DNA of 64,000 nt, taken from positions 372,001 through 436,000 of the forward strand of contig NZ_JALIRS010000001.1 of NCBI RefSeq assembly GCF_023337795.1, written 5' to 3'. The notes below the pieces were generated by a model. That model saw nothing but the letters and a program-made list of their open reading frames with translations, ran no database searches and had not been told where the DNA came from. Below are positions 44,174-53,316 of the stretch, one piece after another. The stretch comes from Lysinibacillus sp. BPa_S21. GTDB lineage: Bacteria > Bacillota > Bacilli > Bacillales_A > Planococcaceae. The first letter of the stretch is position 1, and the number at the start of each line of letters is the position of its first letter. The translations under genes and the position numbers were made by a program.

Positions 44174-45001
44174 ATGAAAAAATATATTTCAGCATTTCTT
44201 TTAGTATCGCTTGCTATTTTTTTAGTAGCTTGCGGAAAATCAGATTCTAGTTCAAGCTCTTCGGATGATAAGAAAACAATTAAAGTCGGTACGTCACCAG
44301 GACCGTATAGTGAATTATTTTTAAAGGCTGTAAAGCCAATTCTTGAAGAGAAAGGGTATAAAGTAGAAGACACAGAATTTACAGATTTACGTCAAGCGGA
44401 TGTTGCATTAGCGGATGGTGGGATTGATCTAAATGTAGACCAACATACAGCATATATGAATAATTTCAATAAGGAAAGTGGCTCCACTCTTGCTGCTTTA
44501 ACAGCTGTGCCGACAGTTCCAGCGGCTTTATTCCCTGGTAAAAAGACATCATTAGATTCTGTTAAAAAAGGTGACATAATTGGTATTCCACAAGATCCAT
44601 CAAACGCAGCAAGAGCCTATGCGATTCTACAAAAAGCTGGTTGGATAAAAATTAAAGAAGGTGTAAATCCCAGTCAAGCAACAGTCCAGGATATCGTTGA
44701 AAATAAATATGATTTAGAAATTAAAGAAATGGAATCGGCTCAAATCCCACGAACAATAGAAGACTTGGATTATGGTGTAATTCCAGGAAGTATTGTATAT
44801 TCTTCAGGGATTGATGCGAAAAAGGCAATATTGCAAGAAGATGTTGTGAAAAATTACGAGTTAGTAGCAGTAGTAGCTGAAAAAAATCAAGAAACTAAAT
44901 GGGCAAAAGCAGTAAAGGACGCCTATCATTCTCCGAAGTTTAAAAAATACATGGATAAAAATAACAAAGATAATTATTGGTTCATCCCTAAAAATGATTA
45001 A
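44174..45001 (+). CDS. metQ: methionine-type substrate-binding lipoprotein (MetQ/NlpA family)
   Basis: 275 residues. The signal peptide ends AIFLVACGKSD, with the lipidated Cys at residue 20, followed by a Ser-rich linker. The NlpA domain follows: IKVGTSPGPYSELF, VDTEFTDLRQADVALADGG with substrate-binding LNVDQHTAYMNNF, and VIPGSIVYSSG. AAAAAGGAG precedes the ATG. Third subunit of the importer. The exact ligand (methionine, its sulfoxide or an N-acyl form) is not certain. Confidence 0.92.
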   Translation: MKKYISAFLLVSLAIFLVACGKSDSSSSSSDDKKTIKVGTSPGPYSELFLKAVKPILEEKGYKVEDTEFTDLRQADVALADGGIDLNVDQHTAYMNNFNKESGSTLAALTAVPTVPAALFPGKKTSLDSVKKGDIIGIPQDPSNAARAYAILQKAGWIKIKEGVNPSQATVQDIVENKYDLEIKEMESAQIPRTIEDLDYGVIPGSIVYSSGIDAKKAILQEDVVKNYELVAVVAEKNQETKWAKAVKDAYHSPKFKKYMDKNNKDNYWFIPKND

Positions 45002-45098
45002 TCCTAGTGTAAGTAGCATGTATTGCTAGGGGTAAAAGATTTTGAATAACAAAATTGATAAATTCCTTTTATTAAATAGGGATTTATGGCCTGAGAGG

Positions 45099-45138
45099 AA
45101 TCTATTTTGATTAATTATTATCAAAATAGATTTTTCTT
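45099..45138 (+). terminator. intrinsic terminator of the M20-met operon
   Basis: AATCTATTTTGAT and ATCAAAATAGATT form a 13-bp stem followed by TTTCTTTT. Confidence 0.88.
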
Positions 45139-45227
45139 TTTTGATAAACAAATGTTATCGTTGTTTACAAATAAATAAACTTATTATATATTGTTTATTA
45201 AATGATGAACAAAGAGAGGTTTTGTTT

Positions 45228-45956
45228 ATGAGTTTAACTGATTTGACTATTGATGAATTATCGAGGGGGTATGTAGACACAGGGGAAGCATATGAATGTA
45301 TATTTTGTAAAGAAATTTTTGATGGCCAAGAAGTATTCAACATAGAGGGTCGTTTCTTTACAGCTAAAAAAGCTATTCATCTCCATATTGAGAAAGAACA
45401 TATCTCTGTGTTTGAAGCGTTACTTCAATTAAATAAGAAGGATACTGGGCTATCAGATATCCAAACCGAATTGCTGAAGTTATTTGCAACAGGGGCGCCA
45501 GATAAGGAAATTATTAATAGCACTTCCGCAAATAGTATTTCAACAATTCGACAGCATCGATTTAAATTGAAAGAAAAAGAAAAACAGGCAAAAGTTTTTC
45601 TCGCAATTATGCAGGCTTTAGAAACAACAAAAGTATACGAGCCAATTCATAAGGGGGCAACACAGGTGGATGAGCGTTTTGCGATTACAGTAGATGAGAA
45701 AGAAAAAGTACTAGCGACGTATTTTAAACATGGCTTAGATGGTCCTATTGAAAGTTTTCCAAGTAAAGAAAAACGAAAAATTATTTTACTGCAATACATT
45801 GTCACGAAGTTTGAGGTAGGGCGTAAATATAGCGAAAAAGAAGTAAATGAGATTTTAAAGCCTATTTATAGTGATTATGTATCTATAAGAAGGTACTTAA
45901 TTGAATATGGTTTCCTAGATCGAAATGACGATTGTACAACGTATTGGGTGAAATAA
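45228..45956 (+). CDS. DUF2087 domain protein with zinc finger and LuxR-like helix-turn-helix
   Basis: 242 residues from ATG 45228, which follows AGAGAGG; the longer open frame upstream has no site. The N-terminal part has a zinc-finger-like YECIFCKEIFDG...HLHIEKEH (C-x2-C...H-x4-H). A LuxR-type segment is next (LSDIQTELLKLFATGAPDKE; SISTIRQHRFKLKEK). The C-terminal DUF2087 domain has FPSKEKRKIILLQYIVTKF, YSEKEVNEILKPIYSDY and IRRYLIEYGFLDR. Probably a cytoplasmic regulator; its targets are unknown. Confidence 0.87.
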   Translation: MSLTDLTIDELSRGYVDTGEAYECIFCKEIFDGQEVFNIEGRFFTAKKAIHLHIEKEHISVFEALLQLNKKDTGLSDIQTELLKLFATGAPDKEIINSTSANSISTIRQHRFKLKEKEKQAKVFLAIMQALETTKVYEPIHKGATQVDERFAITVDEKEKVLATYFKHGLDGPIESFPSKEKRKIILLQYIVTKFEVGRKYSEKEVNEILKPIYSDYVSIRRYLIEYGFLDRNDDCTTYWVK

Positions 45957-46077
45957 GTTTAACATGAAAAAGCATACGTATTTTTAAACACCTAAATGTT
46001 TCCATAAATCACATTAGTTATCACTATTTTTTATATTAACTATACTTAAGTTGTAGTTATATAGAAGGGGTGATTGG

Positions 46078-46800
46078 ATGAGCAAGAACTATATTATATT
46101 TGGAGCAAGCCAAGGATTAGGTGATGCATTTGTAAAGGGGTTACCAACTAAAGGAGATACAGTATGGGTGGTTTCTCGAACACGACCAAGTAGTTTAGAT
46201 CTAGATGATGGCGTTAATCGTAAATGGCTGACTATTGATTTATCTAGTCAACAACATATTCCAGCTTTAAAAGAAGCTTTACAAGGCGTTGCTATAGATG
46301 TATGTATTTACAATGTTGGAGTATGGGAAAAGCATGGTTTTGAAGATGACTATACGTTTGATAAAGATGAAGTTGGGGATATTGCAAACTTAATAAATAT
46401 TAATGTAACTTCCACAATTAAATATATTCAGGCACTACTACCTAATTTAAGACAAGCGGAAAATGGGAAAATAATTTTAATAGGATCGACAGCAGGTTTA
46501 GATCATTCGAATAATGCGCAAGTTTCATTTGTGACATCTAAATTTGGCTTACGAGGCATTACGAATGCTTTACGCGAGCATGTGAGAAAAGATAAGATCG
46601 CTGTAACGTGTATAAATCCAGGAGAACTTGCTACTGAAGTACCTTTTGAAGAAAGGGCTGAAAAAGCAATTAAGTTGTATGAAGGTACACGTATTCCTGT
46701 ACAAGATATTGTAGCCATTGTCCAATGTGTGATTAATTTATCACCAGTTTCATGTGTGAAGGAGATCAATATTCCTGCTATTACTGACATGAATGTATAA
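46078..46800 (+). CDS. short-chain dehydrogenase/reductase family protein, catalytic Tyr replaced
   Basis: 240 residues with a Rossmann fold. The nucleotide loop IIFGASQGLGDAFVKGL is at the N-terminus and YNVGVWEKHG stands at the usual NNAG position. KIILIGSTAGLDHS carries the Ser. The active-site YxxxK is FVTSK here (QVSFVTSKFGLRG), so the proton-donating Tyr is Phe. It may be a binding protein or an altered enzyme. AAGGGG precedes the ATG. Monocistronic. Confidence 0.85.
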   Translation: MSKNYIIFGASQGLGDAFVKGLPTKGDTVWVVSRTRPSSLDLDDGVNRKWLTIDLSSQQHIPALKEALQGVAIDVCIYNVGVWEKHGFEDDYTFDKDEVGDIANLININVTSTIKYIQALLPNLRQAENGKIILIGSTAGLDHSNNAQVSFVTSKFGLRGITNALREHVRKDKIAVTCINPGELATEVPFEERAEKAIKLYEGTRIPVQDIVAIVQCVINLSPVSCVKEINIPAITDMNV

Positions 46801-46804
46801 TAGT

Positions 46805-46857
46805 AAAAAAACGGCTCGTATGTTGAACGATTCTGTTCAATATGTGAGCCGTTTAAA
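46805..46857. terminator. bidirectional terminator
   Basis: AAACGGCTC-ATGTTGAAC pairs with GTTCAATAT-GAGCCGTTT; A-run before, T-run after. It lies between the SDR gene and the minus-strand MerR gene. Confidence 0.85.
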
Positions 46858-46932
46858 ATAGTGCTTATTTCACAATTATTTTCTTTGGGTTTTTCCCATA
46901 TCATTTTCCCAATGAACAAAATTTTTACCCGA

Positions 46933-47661
46933 TTAGTTATCACTTTTTTCTTGAATTAGAACTTCTAATTCAAGAATATTACTATTAGTAAAAATGCCGC
47001 TTGAGAGCTCCATTACATAGATAGGACCATTTTTCTTGTCGATAATGGATACTATTTGTTCCTCAATTTCATCATCATTTTCACCCATAATAAATATAGA
47101 ACTATAGTTACCTTCATTCATGATGAAATCAGCTGGATGTTCTGTTTTTATACACATATGATATTCATCTTCTTCAAAAACATAAATAATATCATTATAA
47201 AAAAATTGCGTTGATAATTGTAATTTTAAAAAATCTTTGGCTGATAAAGTTTCATTCGTTTTTAAAGTGATTAGTCTTTCTAAATGACTCTCTTCTAAGT
47301 ATTTTGTTGAATTTACTTTTTTGTTTGTAATAGTAACATAATGGTGATCAATGGCCTGTTTAATCTTTTGTAATTTGTTTATTTCCTCTGAAAGTTCTTT
47401 TGATTTATCTCCTAATAAACTCAAATAATCATTTTTTTCATACGAAGTTACAACTTCTTTAATTTGTGCGATTGAAAGATTTAAGTGCCTCAACATTAAT
47501 ATTTGAGCAAGTTGATAAATTTCCTTAAGAGAATATTTTCGATATCTATTATGATCTGTGTAGGATGGAAATAACAGCCCCTTTTCTTCGTAATATCGTA
47601 TTTGATGATGGCTAATATTAAATATTTTAGCCAATTGATTTATTGTAATTGTTTCATCCAT
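46933..47661 (-). CDS. MerR family transcriptional regulator
   Basis: 242 residues. The N-terminal MerR domain is TINQLAKIFNISHHQIRYYEE, wing KGLLFPSYTDHNRYRKYSLK, and RHLNLSIAQIKEVV. A coiled coil follows (ELSEEINKLQKIKQAIDHH). The C-terminal domain of about 130 residues is acidic and beta-rich with no recognised ligand fold. It is divergent from the DUF418-type membrane protein gene. Both genes have promoters with a 19-base spacer, the hallmark of MerR activation. Confidence 0.88.
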   Translation of the reverse strand: MDETITINQLAKIFNISHHQIRYYEEKGLLFPSYTDHNRYRKYSLKEIYQLAQILMLRHLNLSIAQIKEVVTSYEKNDYLSLLGDKSKELSEEINKLQKIKQAIDHHYVTITNKKVNSTKYLEESHLERLITLKTNETLSAKDFLKLQLSTQFFYNDIIYVFEEDEYHMCIKTEHPADFIMNEGNYSSIFIMGENDDEIEEQIVSIIDKKNGPIYVMELSSGIFTNSNILELEVLIQEKSDN

Positions 47662-47682
47662 AATATCCCTCTTCTCTAGATA

Positions 47683-47713
47683 AATATAAACTCTAAGGCT
47701 AGCCTAATGTCAA
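47683..47713 (-). promoter_or_regulatory. MerR-type promoter of the merR gene
   Basis: On the minus strand TTGACA (47713-47708) and TATATT (47688-47683) are separated by 19 bases holding a dyad around CTAAGG-CTAG-CCTTAG. Its sequence GTTTGACATTAGG is shared with the divergent promoter at 47828. Confidence 0.75.
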
Positions 47714-47827
47714 ACAATAAACTTAAGTGATAATAAGAATTTAGTTGTCGACGTATGGGTTTTAGCATCATTCTACCCATGAATAATTGGGCAAATGAAT
47801 GGAGAGTTGAACACGAACAAAGTTGGT

Positions 47828-47858
47828 TTGACATTAGGTCTACCCTATAGTTTAAAGT
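47828..47858 (+). promoter_or_regulatory. MerR-type promoter of the DUF418-type gene
   Basis: TTGACA (47828-47833) and TAAAGT (47853-47858) are separated by 19 bases (TTAGGTCTACCCTATAGTT). The over-long spacer with an internal dyad is typical of promoters activated by MerR proteins through DNA untwisting. Confidence 0.78.
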
Positions 47859-47902
47859 GATGATGTATGAAGAAGGGCGCAATTAAAGAAGGGGGAACAT
47901 TT

Positions 47903-48997
47903 ATGGCCAAACAGATACAATTTAAGCGGATTGAAGGGTTAGATTTCGCTCGAGCATTAGCTATGTTTGGGATGCTTATCGTTAACTTTAAAATTATTAT
48001 GGGAGCAGCAGGAAACGGGCCAGATTGGCTTATATGGTTTACTGGACTTTTTGAAGGCAGAGCGTCAGCCACTTTTGTTACGTTGGCCGGTATCGGAGTC
48101 GCCTTAATGACAAGAAAAGCTAGAGATGGCGCTGAACTTTCTATTATTAAAGAAAATAGGGTGAAATTATGGAAACGTTCCGCATTTCTTTTTACTCTAG
48201 GTTTACTTTTATATGTTGCAGATTGGACTGGAGATATCCTCCATTATTATGGTGTTTATATGCTGATTGCATCGTTTCTTATCGTAGCTTCTACAAAGCG
48301 CATGATCATCCTATCTAGTCTTTTTTTAATTACCTCGCAAATCTTACAAGTGACAATGAATTATTTGAAAGGATGGCATCCAGAACAACTATTTATGGAA
48401 TATCTTGATTTTTGGACAATAGAAGGTTTTATCAGAAATCTGTTGTTTAATGGGTATCATCCAGTATTCCCTTGGGTCTGTTTCTTTTTGCTTGGAATGA
48501 TTTTTGGCAGACTTGATTTATCGAAGAAAGCTGTAAGAAACAAAATGTTATACATTTCTTTATTTTCACTTATAACGATAGAGGTACTTTCAAAAGTATT
48601 GATGCGACTATCTCTGTCGGTATTAGATGGTAACAGTGCAGAATTTTTGTTTCAAACTGGACCAATTCCACCAAACATTTTATATATCTTATCAAATTCC
48701 GCTTCTGCGATTATTGTTATTGTTGCTTCTATATATATTGTAGAAAAGTTTGCTGAGCAATGGTTGATAAAATCACTTATTCAAACAGGACAATTAACAT
48801 TAACGCATTATGTAAGTCATGTATTCAATGGTGTTGGCCTATTGGCATTATTCAATCGGTTAGAAAACCAAACGTTAGCATTTTCATTAGTATTTACAAT
48901 ATTATTTTTCGTAGCGAGTATTTTCTTTTCTGTCTTATGGAGAAATAAATTTAAAAGAGGGCCCATCGAATGGATTATGAGAAAAATGACAGATTAA
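47903..48997 (+). CDS. DUF418/heparan-acetyltransferase-like membrane protein
   Basis: 364 residues from ATG 47903, which follows AAGAAGGGGG. About ten membrane helices. The start RIEGLDFARALAMFGMLIVN is the DUF1624/DUF418 hallmark, where a membrane Arg/Asp pair and a later His (ILHYYGVYMLIASFL) resemble membrane acyltransferases. GQLTLTHYVSHVFNG is the typical C-terminal motif. Substrate unknown. Divergent from, and probably activated by, the MerR regulator. Confidence 0.82.
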   Translation: MAKQIQFKRIEGLDFARALAMFGMLIVNFKIIMGAAGNGPDWLIWFTGLFEGRASATFVTLAGIGVALMTRKARDGAELSIIKENRVKLWKRSAFLFTLGLLLYVADWTGDILHYYGVYMLIASFLIVASTKRMIILSSLFLITSQILQVTMNYLKGWHPEQLFMEYLDFWTIEGFIRNLLFNGYHPVFPWVCFFLLGMIFGRLDLSKKAVRNKMLYISLFSLITIEVLSKVLMRLSLSVLDGNSAEFLFQTGPIPPNILYILSNSASAIIVIVASIYIVEKFAEQWLIKSLIQTGQLTLTHYVSHVFNGVGLLALFNRLENQTLAFSLVFTILFFVASIFFSVLWRNKFKRGPIEWIMRKMTD

Positions 48998-49008
48998 TTC
49001 GAAGAGGC

Positions 49009-49071
49009 TGATTTCCGCTACGGGCTACTCCTTTCCCGCGAGAGTCGAGTAGCCCTCCGCTACAATCAGTT
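49009..49071. terminator. long imperfect hairpin
   Basis: CTGATTTCCGCTACGGGCTACTC pairs imperfectly with GAGTAGCCCTCCGCTACAATCAG (written here with its matching core GGGCTACTC / GAGTAGCCC). It is between converging genes and GC-rich relative to its surroundings. Probable terminator or dispersed intergenic element. Confidence 0.6.
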
Positions 49072-49158
49072 AAAAATGGGCATACATTTTCAAAAAAATT
49101 TTAAGGTCAATAATAAAGCTATATTTTTCCTAATCAACACGCCTAATGAACATTACTA

Positions 49159-49671
49159 TTAACGGACAGTCCAGTGCCATTTAATAGCATCTTTTTCAAC
49201 ACTTTTGACAAAAGCGTCTTTTCCGTTGCAGTAGCCATCAATACACTGCTCGGCAAGTTGGCTCTTTAGTTCCCCATACTGCCTGCAAATTTCGGGATGC
49301 TCTCGAAGATAATCTCTAAATGCTAAATGTCTTTCTATTTCTTCAATGTTGTTATATTGAAAAGCGTGAATTTGGTGTGTGCGATGATCGCCACCTTTAC
49401 GGAAATATCTTCTTCCAGTTATCCCGAATTCACCCTTAATTTCGTATCCAAGCTCTTGAAATTGCTTAGAAAATGAATCCAATTTATGAATATCATTGAC
49501 TACTAGTAAAATATCGATAATTGGTTTTGCTTTTAAACCTGGAACGGATGTACTTCCAATATGAAAACTATTCACCCATTCTTCTTGAAGGATAGCCCTA
49601 ATAGAACGTTCTTCTTTCTGATAGAGGCTGCTCCAATTGTGGTTATAATCTACAACTTTAATAATCCTCAT
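49159..49671 (-). CDS. GrpB family protein (UPF0157, nucleotidyltransferase-like)
   Basis: 170 residues. VVDYNHNWSSLYQKEERS, then SFHIGSTSVPGLKAKPIIDIL, form the GrpB signature; the GSTSVPGL-x2-KPIIDIL stretch is the nucleotidyltransferase-like core with an Asp. HQIHAFQYNNIEEIERHLAFRDYL is also typical. The family is predicted to transfer nucleotides but has no proven role. Stand-alone gene. Confidence 0.9.
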   Translation of the reverse strand: MRIIKVVDYNHNWSSLYQKEERSIRAILQEEWVNSFHIGSTSVPGLKAKPIIDILLVVNDIHKLDSFSKQFQELGYEIKGEFGITGRRYFRKGGDHRTHQIHAFQYNNIEEIERHLAFRDYLREHPEICRQYGELKSQLAEQCIDGYCNGKDAFVKSVEKDAIKWHWTVR

Positions 49672-49822
49672 TCAATTCACTCCATTCTTCGTTTTCATAT
49701 TACTTTACAAATTTCATGGATTATTACAGATTATAGAAATCTGATGCAATGTCAATGTTGCTGTTTGAAAACAAAGAATATTTTAATTTTCTCTACAAAG
49801 CACTTTTCCTGGTGTTGAAATG

Positions 49823-49857
49823 AGCGATGAAGAGCTTGATAGCAATTCTTCATCGCC
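49823..49857 (-). terminator. intrinsic terminator of the AraC gene
   Basis: GCGATGAAGA and TCTTCATCGC form a 10-bp stem around a CTTGATAGCAA-type loop. Confidence 0.75.
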
Positions 49858-49890
49858 CTATAGGGGAGTGAGGTAAGCAGCGCTCAATCA

Positions 49891-50976
49891 TTATTTTTTC
49901 GTCGCTTTAATTAATGCTAAATATTGAGAATCCCCTAAACCGTACTGAGGGAAGAGATGTAGCAGGTTTCGTACGATTTCATTTTGAGGTAGATGTTGAT
50001 GTGTTTGAATATATTTTGTGATTTCGTTGTCGTTGTTCAATAGTTCTAAATACAATTTGATTCCTTGATACATAACTGGCATTAATTCTACATCTGGCAT
50101 ACGGTGGTCTATTAATACTGCTTTATATATATCAAAATAGTTACCTAATGTTATGTCAGTTTCTTGCACATCATATGTTTGCTCTCTCACCGCATGATAG
50201 TAAATCGTTCCTTTGAATGATAGTTGTTCTAAATAAGCTAACACGGTTATTAAATTCATCTGACAAAACATATCTTCACCAAACCAAAGAACGATGCATT
50301 GATATTCTTTTGAAAATAAGGTCTTTTTAAGAGGTGCAACTGTAATGGCCTCATATTCTGCTAATGAGACTTCATGTCCTGCCGCTCGAACCTGTTTGAA
50401 TGAGTCGCTAAAAATGGTTTTAACGGTGTCATGTACACACATCGCTTCATTAAATGGTGCGTAATCGCTTTTTCCCATTAATTGTTGAGAACTGAATTGT
50501 TCATACATATGTTGTCCATTTAAAATGTTCAATACTTCATGATCAAAATGTTCATCCACATGCTTTTGTAAATCTTCAATTATTAATTTTTTAGAAATAT
50601 CCATATAGTAACTCCTCGCTTCATTCATAGTGAGCTTTACATAAGATTGCAATGGTTCAGGACTTAAACGAAAGGCATTAGGGGTAACGCCGAATATTTC
50701 CTTGAAAGCACGAGAAAATGCTTCTTGCGATGAATAGCCATGCATTATTGCTATCTCAATGATCCTAGCATCTGTTTCACTAAGGGAGATTGAAGACAGA
50801 TAAGTTTTTCGTAGGGTCATATAGCGTTTAATGCTAATGCCTGTTATTTGATGAAATTTAAAGGAACAGTAATAAGAAGAGTAGCCCATTGCTTCGCTTA
50901 ATTTCATCAGGGAAAACCCCTCAAACAGGTGCTCTTCAATCCAATCAATCATATCTTGAATCATATTGTTCATCAT
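49891..50976 (-). CDS. AraC family transcriptional regulator with large C-terminal domain
   Basis: 361 residues. The DNA-binding domain is N-terminal: MKLSEAMGYSSYYCSFKFHQ, IEIAIMHGYSSQEAFSRAFKE and GVTPNAFRLS. The C-terminal 240 residues show no recognised ligand fold; they contain QHMYEQFSSQQLMGKSDYAPF and YQCIVLWFGEDMFCQMN. AGGAGTG precedes the ATG. This HTH-first layout is seen in Bacillales regulators that sense small molecules. Target unknown, possibly the neighbouring glycosyltransferase. Confidence 0.87.
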   Translation of the reverse strand: MMNNMIQDMIDWIEEHLFEGFSLMKLSEAMGYSSYYCSFKFHQITGISIKRYMTLRKTYLSSISLSETDARIIEIAIMHGYSSQEAFSRAFKEIFGVTPNAFRLSPEPLQSYVKLTMNEARSYYMDISKKLIIEDLQKHVDEHFDHEVLNILNGQHMYEQFSSQQLMGKSDYAPFNEAMCVHDTVKTIFSDSFKQVRAAGHEVSLAEYEAITVAPLKKTLFSKEYQCIVLWFGEDMFCQMNLITVLAYLEQLSFKGTIYYHAVREQTYDVQETDITLGNYFDIYKAVLIDHRMPDVELMPVMYQGIKLYLELLNNDNEITKYIQTHQHLPQNEIVRNLLHLFPQYGLGDSQYLALIKATKK

Positions 50977-51133
50977 GTATCACTCCTGTTTTTAATTATA
51001 GTGAAGAATGAAAAGCGGTTTTGATATTCGTTGTGTTTTTGGAATGAGACGAACTAGCTTCAACGTTAAGGTTGATGTGGGGAAATAGCAAGTGTTTATT
51101 GTGCGAAAGCGAAGCGACAGCAAGTAATCATAT

Positions 51134-51174
51134 AAAAAGGAGAAAAGTGACTTCATTTTCTCCTTTTCTTTTTT
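51134..51174. terminator. terminator of the glycosyltransferase gene
   Basis: AAAAAGGAGAAAA and TTTTCTCCTTTT form a stem with A-run and T-run on the two sides, usable in both directions. The rest of 50977-51256 holds no gene. Confidence 0.8.
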
Positions 51175-51256
51175 TATTCATAGAGAGCTAATACATATAA
51201 AGAGCTTACAAAATAGCTGAGTATTGGAGTTGAAAAGCCGCCAATAATGGTAGCTT

Positions 51257-52459
51257 TTAAATACCGTATTGACTTTTAAACTTGAAAATCTCGTCAACGG
51301 CTTTGTGATACCCACCAGAATGTTGGTAGGATTCTTTAATGCTTACAACAGCATTCTGGATGGAAGGGGTGTTTAACACATGATTGGCAGCTTCATATAG
51401 TTTATTGGCTGTCAAACTTTCCATTTGTAATTGAATACCTGCTCTGATGTTGGTAACTTGTTTAGCAATGATCGGCTGATCCGCACTTAGTGGGATCACG
51501 ATTAGCGGAACCCCGTTATAGAGAGCTTCATTGGTGCTATTCATGCCGCCATGTGTGATAAATAATTTAGTGTATTGTAGCAATTCGGTTTGTGGAACAT
51601 AATTTTTCACTATGAAATTTTCAGGAATCTCTCCTAATGCTTCAAGTGATGTTTGTTCCCCAATCGACATGACAACGGTATGCTCAGTATTCCCGAATGC
51701 CTTCATACACAACTTATAGAAATCAATGGCTTGATTTAAGACCGTACCGAGTGAAATATAAATAGGGTGTTTTCCCTTGATCGCAGAAAGGTCGAAGTTT
51801 GCTTGTGTTAACCGTGAGGAAATGGATGGACCTATAAATTTAAAGGATGGGTCAAATGCTTCTCCAAAAGGTTGAAATTCTCTAGTTGTATAAACGATTG
51901 TAAGCGGTGCGGGATTACAAAATACTTCATATGGAGAATGGATTTCAACACCATATTTTTCTTTGATTTTTGTCGTTAGTTTTAAAAAATCATTATGGAT
52001 CCTTGTTAAATCTTCATTTGGGACATTTTGTGAAAGATGTTCTAAAGTTTTTTCGAAAGATTCTTTTGTCTCAGCAAAAGAGGTACATGAACTGATTGCC
52101 GGAAGCTTCAGGATTTGGGCAAGTATACGGCCACAACCAAACATAGAATCATGGATGATGTAATCAAAATGCTCTCCTTTAATTTGTTCAAGAACACTAG
52201 GTATGACGATATCTGCAGTAAGTAAAAGACCGTTGACTCTTTCTAATAAATGATTTCTTCCGCCTGAGATAAAAGCTTTTATAAATTTTTGACCATCTAT
52301 TGTGCGTACTGTTGCTCCTGTCTTCTCTATACGCTCGCGAAAAGCTTCTATCGTAAAGAACACGACCTCTTCTCCACGTGAAATTAGCTCCTGCACAACT
52401 CCAATCGTTGGATTGATATGTCCTTCTGATCCAGCATTTATAAATAAAACACGTGCCAA
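51257..52459 (-). CDS. macrolide-type (MGT family) UDP-glycosyltransferase
   Basis: About 400 residues. The start is TTG 52459, eight bases after AAAGGAG, giving MARVLFINAGSEGHINPTIG. This is the GT1 acceptor-binding N-terminus with the catalytic His. The donor-binding end is FITHGGMNSTNEALYNGVPL, then VIPLSADQPIIAKQV. Such cytoplasmic GT-B enzymes inactivate macrolides or glycosylate flavonoids and other small molecules. The YjiC/YdhE-like group of Bacillus is closest. Monocistronic. The true acceptor is unknown. Confidence 0.9.
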   Translation of the reverse strand: MARVLFINAGSEGHINPTIGVVQELISRGEEVVFFTIEAFRERIEKTGATVRTIDGQKFIKAFISGGRNHLLERVNGLLLTADIVIPSVLEQIKGEHFDYIIHDSMFGCGRILAQILKLPAISSCTSFAETKESFEKTLEHLSQNVPNEDLTRIHNDFLKLTTKIKEKYGVEIHSPYEVFCNPAPLTIVYTTREFQPFGEAFDPSFKFIGPSISSRLTQANFDLSAIKGKHPIYISLGTVLNQAIDFYKLCMKAFGNTEHTVVMSIGEQTSLEALGEIPENFIVKNYVPQTELLQYTKLFITHGGMNSTNEALYNGVPLIVIPLSADQPIIAKQVTNIRAGIQLQMESLTANKLYEAANHVLNTPSIQNAVVSIKESYQHSGGYHKAVDEIFKFKSQYGI

Positions 52460-52808
52460 TTCTACCACTCCTTTAGTAAAAATAATTTCAAGATTGTGTA
52501 AGAGTAATGGATACAGTCACATATCATTGCTTAACTATGTTAATGCACAATGAGTTCCTTTAGCAAGTTTGTTCATGTATCATTATAGATGAATGGTCTA
52601 TATTGACATTTTAAGCTTAGAAAAGAGGCAAGATATCCATTAATACTGTATAGGATTTCATCTATTACTCCATTTCCCATAACAACTTATGGTGTGGTGG
52701 TCAGCAAACCAGCTAGGGTAGACAATTACATTTTCGTGTTTTTAAAAGGATACTGAAGAACACATTTACGATGATTGAGTCTATAAATTTATTTATAGGG
52801 GTGTTGAA
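52460..52808. other. intergenic stretch, no gene seen
   Basis: Divergent promoter region of the glycosyltransferase and the lipoprotein genes. No open frame with start signals. Confidence 0.45.
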
Positions 52809-53243
52809 ATGAAAAAAATAATTTTATCCATTTTGATGGTTACTCTTTTGAGTGGTTGTAACGGTTTTCAAAACGATACGTTTAGTCAGCCTGAAGGCAA
52901 AGTTATTGTGAACGGAGAACCATATACAATGATTCCAAGTAATTTCGAATGGGATGATGGGGATGTAAAAATAACAGAATTGCGTTCGCGTGATCTAAAT
53001 GAATTAGCCGATGATTTTGAAACAATAGATGTCGATAAAAAAGATATATTAAAATTTGAAATTGAAAAAAATCCTTCTTTTATAACAATAACTAAACAGA
53101 ATGAAGATGGTACAACTGATAATGTTGAAATGAATGATAATAAAATAACAATGCCATCTAAAGAAGGATATTATATTTATGAACTTAAGGTAACATGGAA
53201 TAAAGGAAAAGAGACTTTTGTTTTTGATGTAAATGTAAAATAA
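52809..53243 (+). CDS. lipoprotein of unknown function, 144 aa
   Basis: The signal peptide ends TLLSGCNGF, with the lipidated Cys at residue 17. The mature part is acidic and beta-rich (GKVIVNGEPYTMIPSNFEWD; DILKFEIEKNPSFITI). Its last 30 residues (KEGYYIYELKVTWNKGKE, then TFVFDVNVK) match the end of the protein at 1761-2204, so the two share a domain. GGGG precedes the ATG at about seven bases. A MerR gene follows 70 bases later in the same direction. Confidence 0.78.
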   Translation: MKKIILSILMVTLLSGCNGFQNDTFSQPEGKVIVNGEPYTMIPSNFEWDDGDVKITELRSRDLNELADDFETIDVDKKDILKFEIEKNPSFITITKQNEDGTTDNVEMNDNKITMPSKEGYYIYELKVTWNKGKETFVFDVNVK

Positions 53244-53316
53244 AAACTACAACTACAATGATTGAATAGAAGAATCAAAAATTCATCAATAAGGAGATTT
53301 TATAAAGGAGAGTATC

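Noticed and set aside
46503-46943. A 146-codon open frame on the minus strand
   Set aside because: It is antisense to the SDR gene, has no ribosome binding site and no family resemblance; the SDR frame explains the sequence.
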